From contig DALYJJ010000172.1 of the NCBI GenBank assembly GCA_031969915.1, positions 1 through 11,500 of the forward strand: a DNA stretch of 11,500 nucleotides, given 5' to 3'. The notes below the pieces were generated by a model. That model was not told where the DNA came from and did not search any database. It saw nothing but the letters and a program-made list of their open reading frames with translations. The position numbers and the translations under genes were made by a program. This document shows positions 1-6,187 of the stretch, piece by piece; the first letter of the stretch is position 1, and the number at the start of each line of letters is the position of its first letter. The stretch is from DALYJJ01 sp031969915 (lineage in GTDB: Bacteria; Acidobacteriota; Terriglobia; Bryobacterales; Bryobacteraceae).

Positions 1-693
1 CAGTCCGCCCGCGATCGTTTCCGGCGGAGGAATGCTCACCCGCTCTCCCCGCCGCAGCGAAAGATACGTGTCGTTGGCGCCGGCCGGCTCCACGCCGAAC
101 ACCCGGATCCCCGGCTTCACCGCGTGCGCGATCGTCGCGCAGCCGCTGATCAGACCCCCGCCGCCCACGCACACCACCAGCGCGTCCAGGTCCGCACACT
201 CCTCCAGCAGTTCCAGCGCGCACGTTCCCTGCCCGGCCATGATCCACTCGTGATCGAAGGGCGGCACCAGCGTCGCCCCGCTCTCTTCCGCAATGCGCCG
301 CCCAATCGCTTCCCGGTCCTCCCGGAACCGGTCGTAGTGCACGATCGTCGCCCCCCGCGCCCGCGTCCCTTCCACCTTCGACCGCGGCGCATCGAGCGGC
401 ATCGCGATCGTCGCCCGCGTCCCCAGCGCCTGCGACGCCAGCGCCACCGCCTGCGCGTGATTCCCCGAGGAGAACGCCACCACCCCGCGCGACAACTGCT
501 CCGCCGTCAGCGAATAAAGAAAGTTCGCCGCGCCGCGGATCTTAAACGCCCCGCCCGCCTGCAGGTTCTCGCACTTGAAGAAAACCTTCGCCCCCGCCTC
601 GGCGTCCACCGAGCGCGATGTCATCACCGGCGTACGCCGGGCCACCGGCCGGATCCGCACCGCGGCGCGCCGCACATCGTCGGCAGTGATCAT
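1..693 (-). CDS. Threonine/serine dehydratase (PLP-dependent, fold type II), 3' part cut by window edge
   Basis: A pyridoxal-phosphate enzyme that most likely deaminates L-threonine (and/or L-serine) to a 2-oxo acid and ammonia in the cytoplasm. Reading leftward from the ATG at 693, 231 codons are open to the edge with no stop. The PLP-lysine motif GGAFKIRGA puts the Schiff-base lysine at residue 51; SSGNHAQA (75-82) is the substrate-carboxylate loop; the glycine-rich phosphate loop GGGGLISG is at 177-184. The last visible residues, SIPPPETIAGGL, are typical of the threonine dehydratase/serine racemase group. Family members run about 310-330 residues without, or over 400 with, a C-terminal ACT domain, so about a quarter or more is missing and feedback control cannot be judged. 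The ATG overlaps the tesA stop codon as ATGA, with GAGAGG 8 nt upstream as a ribosome site, so the two genes are probably translationally coupled. Serine racemase or hydroxyaspartate ammonia-lyase cannot be excluded. Confidence 0.9.
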   Translation of the reverse strand, partial: MITADDVRRAAVRIRPVARRTPVMTSRSVDAEAGAKVFFKCENLQAGGAFKIRGAANFLYSLTAEQLSRGVVAFSSGNHAQAVALASQALGTRATIAMPLDAPRSKVEGTRARGATIVHYDRFREDREAIGRRIAEESGATLVPPFDHEWIMAGQGTCALELLEECADLDALVVCVGGGGLISGCATIAHAVKPGIRVFGVEPAGANDTYLSLRRGERVSIPPPETIAGGL

Positions 694-1391
694 TTCACGG
701 GCCTCTCGAGCATCGGCTTCAGGTACTTCATCACGTGCGCCGCCACGCGGCGATTCCCTTCCGTCGTCGGATGGATGCCGTCCTGCTGCATCAGGCTCGG
801 CACGGTGGCCACGCCCTCCAGCAGAAACGGTATGCGTGGGATCTGGTACGTTCGCGCCATGTCGGCATACACTCGTTCGAACTCGCGAATGTACTCCGGA
901 CCGTAGTTCGGCGGCAGCGTCATCCCCGCCAGCAGCACCTTCACCCCGGCCTTCCGCAACCCCTCGATCATGATCGTGAAGTTCTGCCGAGTCGTGCGGA
1001 TCGGCAGCCCCCGCAGTCCGTCGTTGCCGCCCAACTCCAGAATGACGATCCGCGGCTTGCGAGCCAGCACCGTGTCCAGCCGCGCCGCGCCGCCGCTCGT
1101 CGTGTCGCCGCTAATGCCCTCGTTGATCACCCGGTATGCGTAGCCCTCGCGGTCCAGCTCTTTCTGGAGAAAATCCGGGAAGCTCTCTCCCGCCGGCACG
1201 CCGAATCCCGCCGACAGGCTGTCGCCGTACGCCACAATCGCCGGGCGCCCGTCGTCCACCGGGGCGGGCGCCGCAGCCGGCTCAACCGCCGCCGCTGCGG
1301 GCGCGGGCCCGGCGCTCTCCTGCCGCGGCGTCTCTTTCGTGCCGCACCCCGCCAGCAGCATCAACAGGCCAAAAAATAAGGCTGATCTCAC
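690..1391 (-). CDS. tesA: TesA-like GDSL/SGNH esterase (arylesterase / lysophospholipase), lipoprotein form
   Basis: A 233-residue SGNH hydrolase of the TesA family (thioesterase I / lysophospholipase L1), expected to hydrolyse acyl esters or thioesters at the periplasmic side of a membrane. All catalytic blocks are present: GDSLSAG with nucleophile Ser58, block II Gly95 in NEGISGDT, GGND with Asn123, and DGIHP with Asp204 and His207. The N-terminus is a lipobox signal: a short hydrophobic run ending LLAGC, so Cys16 would be lipidated, followed by an Ala/Pro-rich linker to about residue 50 before the catalytic domain. E. coli TesA has an ordinary cleavable signal instead. The start is GTG at 1391; no clear Shine-Dalgarno is visible, but the complete lipoprotein signal supports it. 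It is divergent from ybbA by 32 bp and overlaps the dehydratase gene downstream. Symbol given from the family plus the tesA/ybbA/ybbP synteny. Confidence 0.92.
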   Translation of the reverse strand: MRSALFFGLLMLLAGCGTKETPRQESAGPAPAAAAVEPAAAPAPVDDGRPAIVAYGDSLSAGFGVPAGESFPDFLQKELDREGYAYRVINEGISGDTTSGGAARLDTVLARKPRIVILELGGNDGLRGLPIRTTRQNFTIMIEGLRKAGVKVLLAGMTLPPNYGPEYIREFERVYADMARTYQIPRIPFLLEGVATVPSLMQQDGIHPTTEGNRRVAAHVMKYLKPMLERPVK

Positions 1392-1399
1392 CCTGATGA

Positions 1400-1430
1400 C
1401 ATAATAAAGAGCAGTGGGGTTTCATGTCGA
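1400..1430 (-). promoter_or_regulatory. Candidate tesA promoter in the 32-bp divergent gap (possibly bidirectional)
   Basis: The only AT-rich patch here is ATAATAAA at 1401-1408. Read leftward it gives TATTAT (1406-1401, 5 of 6 to the -10 consensus) preceded 18 bp upstream by TCGACA (1430-1425, 5 of 6 to TTGACA), which lies inside the first codons of ybbA. The start point would fall near 1394, making tesA nearly leaderless. Read rightward the same patch gives CATAAT (1400-1405) as a -10 for ybbA, but no -35 is visible at the right distance. Consensus matching by eye only. Confidence 0.35.
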
Positions 1431-2128
1431 ATGAGCAGCCGATGATCGAAGTGTCGAACCTGACGCGATCGATCGACACCGGAAGTCATCGGGTAGATAT
1501 CTTGCGGGGGATCGATCTCGCCATCCCCAAGGGCCAGTTTGTCGCCATCATGGGCCAATCCGGCAGCGGCAAGAGCACCCTGCTCGGCTTGCTCGCCGGC
1601 CTCGACGCCGCCACCAGCGGACGCATCGTCCTCGACGGCGTCGATATCACCGGGCTCGATGAGGACCGCCTCGCCGTTCTCCGCGGCCGCAAAATCGGCT
1701 TCGTCTTCCAGTCCTACCAGCTCATCCCCACCCTCACCGCCGAAGAAAACGTCCTCCTGCCCGCCGAACTCACCGGTAACGGCGGCGGCGTCTCCCGCGC
1801 CCGCGAATTGCTCGATGCCGTCGGCCTCGCCGGCCGCCGCGATCACTACCCCGTCCAACTCTCCGGCGGCGAGCAGCAGCGCGTCGCCCTCGCCCGCGCC
1901 TTCATGGTCAAACCGCCCATCCTGATGGCCGACGAACCCACCGGCAACCTCGATAGCGTCAACGGCCGCCAGGTGCTCGAACTCCTCATCAACCTGAACC
2001 GCCGCGAAGGCACCACCCTCGTCATGGTCACCCACGATCGCGAACTCGCCTCCTACGCCGACCGCCGCATCCAGTTGAAGGACGGCGTCATCGTGGCCGA
2101 CACCCTCACCCCGGACCCCGCCGCATGA
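1424..2128 (+). CDS. ybbA: ABC transporter ATP-binding protein, YbbA/LolD type
   Basis: A 234-residue cytoplasmic ATPase that powers the permease encoded immediately downstream. All motifs are intact: Walker A GQSGSGKST (44-52), Q-loop Gln96 in FVFQSY, signature LSGGEQQR (146-153), Walker B ILMADE (166-171) with catalytic Glu171, D-loop NLD (175-177) and switch His204 in VTHD. Length and sequence style fit the MacB/LolD/FtsE-like group serving type VII (mechanotransmission) transporters. The identity as YbbA rather than LolD rests on two points: the partner is a single 851-residue permease instead of a LolC/LolE pair, and tesA lies divergently next door as in E. coli. The start is ATG 1424 with GTGGGG about 4 nt upstream as a weak ribosome site. 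The stop overlaps the ybbP start by 4 bp. Confidence 0.94.
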   Translation: MSNEQPMIEVSNLTRSIDTGSHRVDILRGIDLAIPKGQFVAIMGQSGSGKSTLLGLLAGLDAATSGRIVLDGVDITGLDEDRLAVLRGRKIGFVFQSYQLIPTLTAEENVLLPAELTGNGGGVSRARELLDAVGLAGRRDHYPVQLSGGEQQRVALARAFMVKPPILMADEPTGNLDSVNGRQVLELLINLNRREGTTLVMVTHDRELASYADRRIQLKDGVIVADTLTPDPAA

Positions 2129-4680
2129 GCGCCTTCACCTGGCCCAAAGCGCTCACCATCGCCCTTCGTGAATCGCGCGCCTCCTCGGGCAAGTTCCTCT
2201 TCGTAATCCTCGCCGTCGCCACCGGGGTCGCCGCCCTCACCGGCGTCCGGGGCTTCAGCCGCGCCTTTCAGAACATGCTGCTCGGCGAAGCCCGCACCCT
2301 CATGGCCGCCGACATGTCGGTCCGCATCTTCGGCGGCGCAACGGACGACCAGATCGCGGCCATGGACGCCCTGTCCGCCCGCGGCGTGCGCCGCACTGAG
2401 ATCGTCGAGACCCTCTCAATGATGTCCTCGCCCACCGCGCCCGACCCGGTGCTGGTTTCGGCCAAGGCCGTCGACCCCTCGCTCTATCCCTTCTACGGCG
2501 AAGTCCGCCTCCAGCCCGAAGCGAAACTGCCCGCGCTGCTCGACGCCAATACCATCGCCGTCTCCGACGACCTGCCCCTGCGCCTCAAGGCCAACGTCGG
2601 CGCCGCCGTTCGCATCGGCGGCCAGGACTACCGCATCGGCGGCATCGTCACCATGGAGCCCGACCGCATGAACGGCAGCCTCAACGTCGGGCCGCGCATC
2701 CTCATGTCCCGGGAAGGGCTCGAACGGGCGGGCCTCATCCGCCTCGGCAGCCGCGCCGCCCACCGCTACCTCTTCCGCCTTCCAGCCGGCGGCGTGGGCG
2801 TCGAGGACGTTCGCCGTGAACTCCTGAAAACGTTCCCGGAGGGCCTCGTCATGGACTTCCGCCAGACCAACCCCAACATCCAGCGCGCGCTCGACCGCTC
2901 CACCATCTTCCTCAGCCTCGTGAGCCTCATCGCTCTCATCGTCGGCTCCCTCGGTGTCGCCATGGCCATGCACTCGCACCTCCGGCAGAAGATGGACACC
3001 ATCGCCATCATGAAGTGCATCGGAGCGCGGTCCTCGCAAATCCTCAAAATCTACCTCGCGCAGACCCTGCTGCTCGGCCTTGCCGGCGGCCTCATCGGCG
3101 TGATCCTCGGCTACGGCGTGCAAAAGGCCTTCCCCCTCCTGCTCGCGCGGTTCTTCCAGGCGCCCAAGGGGCTCAACTTCGATCCTCTCTCCGCCACCCA
3201 GGGCATCGCCGTCGGCGTCCTCACTACGCTCCTGTTCACCCTCCCGCCCCTCCTCGGCATCCGGCGCGTCAAGCCGGGCGCCATCTTCCGGCGCGAAATG
3301 GCCGAGGCCAGGCCCGCCTGGAGCGAACGGTGGCGCCGCTGGCGCGCCTCCGCCGCCGCCGGCGCCGTTATCCTCGCTGGCTTGGGCGCCATCGCCGGCT
3401 GGCTCGCCGAATCCCCCCGCGTCGCCGCCTGGTTCGTCGGCGGCCTCGCCGCCAGCCTCCTGCTCCTCAGCGCCGCCGCCTGGCTCCTGCTCCGCGCTTT
3501 GAAAGCCTTCCTGCGCCTGTCGCCGCTCCGTCTACCAGCCACCGTCCGCCACGGCATCGCCAATCTCTACCGCCCCGGCAATCACGCCGAAAGCGTCCTC
3601 GTCGCCCTCGGCATCGGCGTCACCTTCACCCTCACCGTCTATCTGCTGCAGCATTCGGTCATCCAGCAGGTGATGAGCAACGCGCCGCCCGGCATCCCGA
3701 ACGTGTTCCTCATCAACGTCACCGAGCCGGAGATCGAAGGCGTCCGCGCCCTGCTCCGGAAGCAGCCCGGCGTCGAAAACAAGATCGAGATCATCCCGTC
3801 CGTCGCCGCCCGGCTCGTCTCCGTCAACGGCGAGCCGCTCGAAGCGCGCCGCAAAATGCAGGGCTTCGAACGCCGCTTCCTGCGAACCCGGTCCATCTCC
3901 TGGGCCGAATCCAAACCCGAGCCCGTGAAGGTGATGGATGGCAAATGGTGGCCCGCGGGCGCCGCCGAACCAGTCGCCTCCTTGACGCAGGAGGCCGCGC
4001 GGGCCCTCGAAGCCAAGGTCGGTTCCCGCCTGGAATGGGACGTCAACGGGCGCAAAGTGATCGCCAGCGTCGTCGCCATCCACCGCAACGAACAGGTGCG
4101 CATGACCGCCAACCAGGAGTTCGTGCTCAATCGCGCCGCCCTCGCCGGCGTCCCCCAGATCTTCTTCGGCGGCATCCGCGTGCAGCCCAAGCTCGTCGCC
4201 CCTCTGCAGCGCGCCATGTTCGAGTCCTATCCCACCGTCACCGTCATCAATGGCGCCGATATCCTCGCCATCGTCCAGGACATGGTCGACCAGGTGGCTT
4301 CCGTCATCCGCTTCATCTCCCTGTTCGCCATTCTCGCCGGCGCCGTGATCCTCGCCTCGAGCGTCGCCGGAACCCGCTTCCGCCGCGTCCGCGAAGTAGT
4401 GATCCTCAAAACGCTGGGCGCCAAGCGCAACCGCCTCGCCGCCATCTTCTCCATCGAGTTCCTGATTCTCGGCCTCACCGCCGGCCTCATCGGAAGCCTG
4501 TTGGCAAGCGGCTTCTCCAGCCTCTTGCTCACTCGCCTGCTCGAAGCCGACGCGCATTTCGATTGGCTCGCCAACGGAGTTGCCGTCCTCGCCACCGCCC
4601 TTATCGCCAACTTCGCAGGCTGGGTCGCGAGCGCCCGCATCCTCGGGCAGAAGCCCCTCGAAGTGCTTCGCGAAGAGTAG
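2125..4680 (+). CDS. ybbP: ABC transporter permease, YbbP type (two FtsX domains, 10 TM)
   Basis: An 851-residue inner-membrane permease. Hydrophobic segments are visible at about residues 23-45, 260-283, 309-332, 358-376, 410-428, 433-457, 490-512, 726-750, 772-795 and 814-840, ten in all. Two large hydrophilic parts, about 46-258 and 515-725, would be periplasmic. FtsX-type modules are seen twice, each with the post-helix signature MKCIGA (near 295) or LKTLGA (near 760). This matches YbbP, which is about 800 residues in E. coli, and not the single-module MacB, LolC or LolE. Proteins of this class do not usually move substrates through the bilayer; they transmit ATP-driven motion to the periplasm, often to extract or release lipids or lipoproteins. 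The start ATG overlaps the ybbA stop (ATGA) and no own ribosome site is seen, so translation is probably coupled. The substrate is not readable from the sequence. Confidence 0.9.
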   Translation: MSAFTWPKALTIALRESRASSGKFLFVILAVATGVAALTGVRGFSRAFQNMLLGEARTLMAADMSVRIFGGATDDQIAAMDALSARGVRRTEIVETLSMMSSPTAPDPVLVSAKAVDPSLYPFYGEVRLQPEAKLPALLDANTIAVSDDLPLRLKANVGAAVRIGGQDYRIGGIVTMEPDRMNGSLNVGPRILMSREGLERAGLIRLGSRAAHRYLFRLPAGGVGVEDVRRELLKTFPEGLVMDFRQTNPNIQRALDRSTIFLSLVSLIALIVGSLGVAMAMHSHLRQKMDTIAIMKCIGARSSQILKIYLAQTLLLGLAGGLIGVILGYGVQKAFPLLLARFFQAPKGLNFDPLSATQGIAVGVLTTLLFTLPPLLGIRRVKPGAIFRREMAEARPAWSERWRRWRASAAAGAVILAGLGAIAGWLAESPRVAAWFVGGLAASLLLLSAAAWLLLRALKAFLRLSPLRLPATVRHGIANLYRPGNHAESVLVALGIGVTFTLTVYLLQHSVIQQVMSNAPPGIPNVFLINVTEPEIEGVRALLRKQPGVENKIEIIPSVAARLVSVNGEPLEARRKMQGFERRFLRTRSISWAESKPEPVKVMDGKWWPAGAAEPVASLTQEAARALEAKVGSRLEWDVNGRKVIASVVAIHRNEQVRMTANQEFVLNRAALAGVPQIFFGGIRVQPKLVAPLQRAMFESYPTVTVINGADILAIVQDMVDQVASVIRFISLFAILAGAVILASSVAGTRFRRVREVVILKTLGAKRNRLAAIFSIEFLILGLTAGLIGSLLASGFSSLLLTRLLEADAHFDWLANGVAVLATALIANFAGWVASARILGQKPLEVLREE

Positions 4681-4686
4681 CCGCCC

Positions 4687-6045
4687 TCAATCCGCCAGCC
4701 GCTCCGGCATGTCCGCCAGCACGTAGGCCATCACTGCCAGCGCCGCTACGCACTGCCGGAAGTCCTGCTTGTCGATCTTATCGAGCGTGTCCGCCTCGGT
4801 GTGATGCCATTCCATGTAGCGCCCTCCCGAGGTGCGCAAGCCCAGCCCCGGCACGCCTTCCCGCATGATCGGCCCGATGTCCGCTCCGCCGCCGCCCACC
4901 GTCATCTGGCCCGCTCCGATGCCGTCGAGCAGCCGGCCGATCTGCCGCAACCGTTCCATCGCTCGCCCCTGGGCGGAAGCCGCGATCCCCAGTCCAAAGC
5001 CCGCCGGCCGCTCCGCGCCGCCGTCCATCTCAATGGCGGCAACGTGCCGCTTCACCGCCTCGCCTACCCAGTCCTTGTACGCCTGGGCGCCCGCCAGCCC
5101 GTTCTCCTCGTTGGCGAACAACACCACCCGGATCGTACGCCGCGGCTTCAGTCCCAACTTCTTGATGAGCGCGACCGCCTGCATCGCCGCCACCGAGCCG
5201 CTGCCGTCGTCCTGCGCGCCCTGACCCACATCCCAGGAATCCAGGTGCCCGCCCAGGACCACGATCTCCTCCGGCTTCTCCGCCCCTCGGATCTCGCCCA
5301 CCACCTGTGCGGAGTCCGCGTCCGGGAGCGTGCGTGCTTCCATCTTCAGCCGAACCCGAACCGTGTTCCCGTTGTCGATGAGCCGCTGGATCATCGTTGC
5401 CGCCTCCAGCGTGATCCCCGCTGCCGGGATCTTCGGCTGCGCCGGGTCGTAACTCAACATCCCCGTGTGCGGCGTTTGCAGACTCACAGGCCCGAGCGAC
5501 CGCAGCAGCATACCCACCGCGCCGAACCCGGCCGCCCGCGAAGCGCCCGCCGACCGGAACATCACCACCCGTCCGTAGCCCGTGAACGGGACGTTGTAGA
5601 GCACGATCCGGCCCTGCACGCGTTCCCGCCCCAGCGCCTCCAATTGCTCGAAACTCGATACCGCCACCACCTCCGCCACGATGCCATCCGGAGGCGTCCC
5701 CACGCTCCCTCCCAGGCCCAGCATCGCGAGCTTGCGCGGCTCCGGTTCCAGTATTTCGGCGCTCTCGGCGCCCCGGACCCACACTGGGATCTTTACCGGA
5801 GGCGTCTGCACCGCCAGGCCGTCGCGACGAAGCGTCTCGGCCGCCCACCGCACAGCCCGCTCGTAGGCGGCAGACCCGCTCAGCCGGTGTCCAATACGGT
5901 CGCACAGATACTCGAGCTTGCTCCAGCCTTCGTCGTCGGTCAGCGCCGCGCCCAACAATCGGCTCGCGGGCTCACGATACGTTTCGCTGAGGGTTTCCGC
6001 GGACAGGGCGGTGGTCAGGAGGACGGCCACCAGTGGTTTGAACAT
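4687..6045 (-). CDS. Secreted M28 zinc metallopeptidase, carboxypeptidase Q-like
   Basis: A 452-residue exopeptidase of family M28, probably a dinuclear-zinc carboxypeptidase or aminopeptidase acting on short peptides in the periplasm. Numbered from the ATG at 6045, the expected metal and catalytic residues are visible: His267 in GGHLDSWD, Asp279 in QDDGSG, the Glu313-Glu314 pair in NEENGLAG (general base and ligand), Asp341 in EMDGG, and His414/His415 in WHHTEADT. The last motif and the overall layout resemble carboxypeptidase Q (PGCP); an inserted PA-like region lies at about 95-240. I chose ATG 6045 because it gives a compact Sec signal (MFKPLVAVLLTTALSA, cut near residue 16). A GTG at 6096 in the same frame would add 17 residues and still leave a longer signal; neither start has a good Shine-Dalgarno. 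Convergent with ybbP, 6 bp between stops, no terminator hairpin seen. Divergent from the receptor operon. Confidence 0.88.
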   Translation of the reverse strand: MFKPLVAVLLTTALSAETLSETYREPASRLLGAALTDDEGWSKLEYLCDRIGHRLSGSAAYERAVRWAAETLRRDGLAVQTPPVKIPVWVRGAESAEILEPEPRKLAMLGLGGSVGTPPDGIVAEVVAVSSFEQLEALGRERVQGRIVLYNVPFTGYGRVVMFRSAGASRAAGFGAVGMLLRSLGPVSLQTPHTGMLSYDPAQPKIPAAGITLEAATMIQRLIDNGNTVRVRLKMEARTLPDADSAQVVGEIRGAEKPEEIVVLGGHLDSWDVGQGAQDDGSGSVAAMQAVALIKKLGLKPRRTIRVVLFANEENGLAGAQAYKDWVGEAVKRHVAAIEMDGGAERPAGFGLGIAASAQGRAMERLRQIGRLLDGIGAGQMTVGGGGADIGPIMREGVPGLGLRTSGGRYMEWHHTEADTLDKIDKQDFRQCVAALAVMAYVLADMPERLAD

Positions 6046-6089
6046 AAAAGAGAGCAGTGTAACACGCACCGGCCTGTCACGAAATCCTA

Positions 6090-6119
6090 TTGACACCCCA
6101 TCAATTTATAATCTACAAT
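6090..6119 (+). promoter_or_regulatory. Sigma-70-type promoter for the receptor operon
   Basis: TTGACA at 6090-6095 is a perfect -35 box. TACAAT at 6114-6119 is a 5-of-6 -10 box at 18-bp spacing. Transcription would begin near 6126, giving a leader of about 62 nt before the receptor ATG. A perfect TATAAT at 6107-6112 lies just upstream but is only 11 bp from the TTGACA, too close to pair with it, and nothing resembling a -35 sits 17 bp before it. The AT-rich stretch also holds TATAAA on the other strand (6110-6105), which might serve the divergent peptidase gene, though no -35 accompanies it. Confidence 0.65.
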
Positions 6120-6130
6120 CCCGCAACGGG
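6120..6130. repeat. Small inverted repeat, copy 1 (CCCG-CAA-CGGG)
   Basis: A 4-bp stem with 3-base spacer immediately after the -10 box, spanning the predicted start of transcription. It shares ATCCCGC...ACGGG with a second copy 48 bp downstream. It could be half of a paired operator or just a chance palindrome in GC-rich DNA. Confidence 0.35.
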
Positions 6131-6166
6131 TCAATCCGTTCCAGGTGGTCAAGTCTTGTTTTGAGA

Positions 6167-6180
6167 TCCCGCTCACGGGA
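6167..6180. repeat. Small inverted repeat, copy 2 (TCCCG-CTCA-CGGGA), overlapping the receptor ribosome site
   Basis: A 5-bp stem with a 4-base loop. Its right arm CGGGA covers the first bases of the receptor Shine-Dalgarno (GGGAGGG, 6177-6183), so as RNA it could partly mask the ribosome site; as DNA it repeats the motif seen at 6120-6130. Both readings are inference. Confidence 0.35.
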
Positions 6181-6183
6181 GGG
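6177..6183 (+). promoter_or_regulatory. Ribosome binding site deciding the receptor start
   Basis: GGGAGGG ends 4 nt before ATG 6188. It is the strongest Shine-Dalgarno in the window and fixes the receptor start here rather than at an in-frame upstream ATG at 5918, which lies inside the divergent peptidase gene and upstream of the promoter. Confidence 0.75.
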
Positions 6184-6187
6184 AACC

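Noticed and set aside
124..906. 260-codon rightward open frame across the dehydratase and the end of tesA
   Set aside because: Arg/Pro-rich shadow; both genes on the other strand have full active-site motifs here.
3532..4557. 341-codon leftward open frame antisense to ybbP
   Set aside because: Gly/Asp/Glu-rich composition typical of an antisense shadow; the ybbP frame is clearly the coding one.
4678..4700. Bidirectional terminator between the convergent ybbP and M28 genes
   Set aside because: Only 6 bp separate the stops, and I see no stem-loop or T-tract around them.
3015..4868. 617-codon rightward open frame inside ybbP
   Set aside because: It is an Arg/Pro/His-rich out-of-frame shadow of ybbP, common in high-GC DNA, with no recognisable domain.
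6090..6112. TTGACA paired with the perfect TATAAT at 6107-6112
   Set aside because: The spacing is 11 bp, too short for a sigma-70 promoter; TACAAT at 6114-6119 gives a workable 18 bp.
5918..6187. Upstream extension of the receptor reading frame to ATG 5918
   Set aside because: It overlaps the start of the divergent M28 gene, precedes the promoter at 6090-6119, and lacks a ribosome site; the signal peptide and GGGAGGG place the start at 6188.
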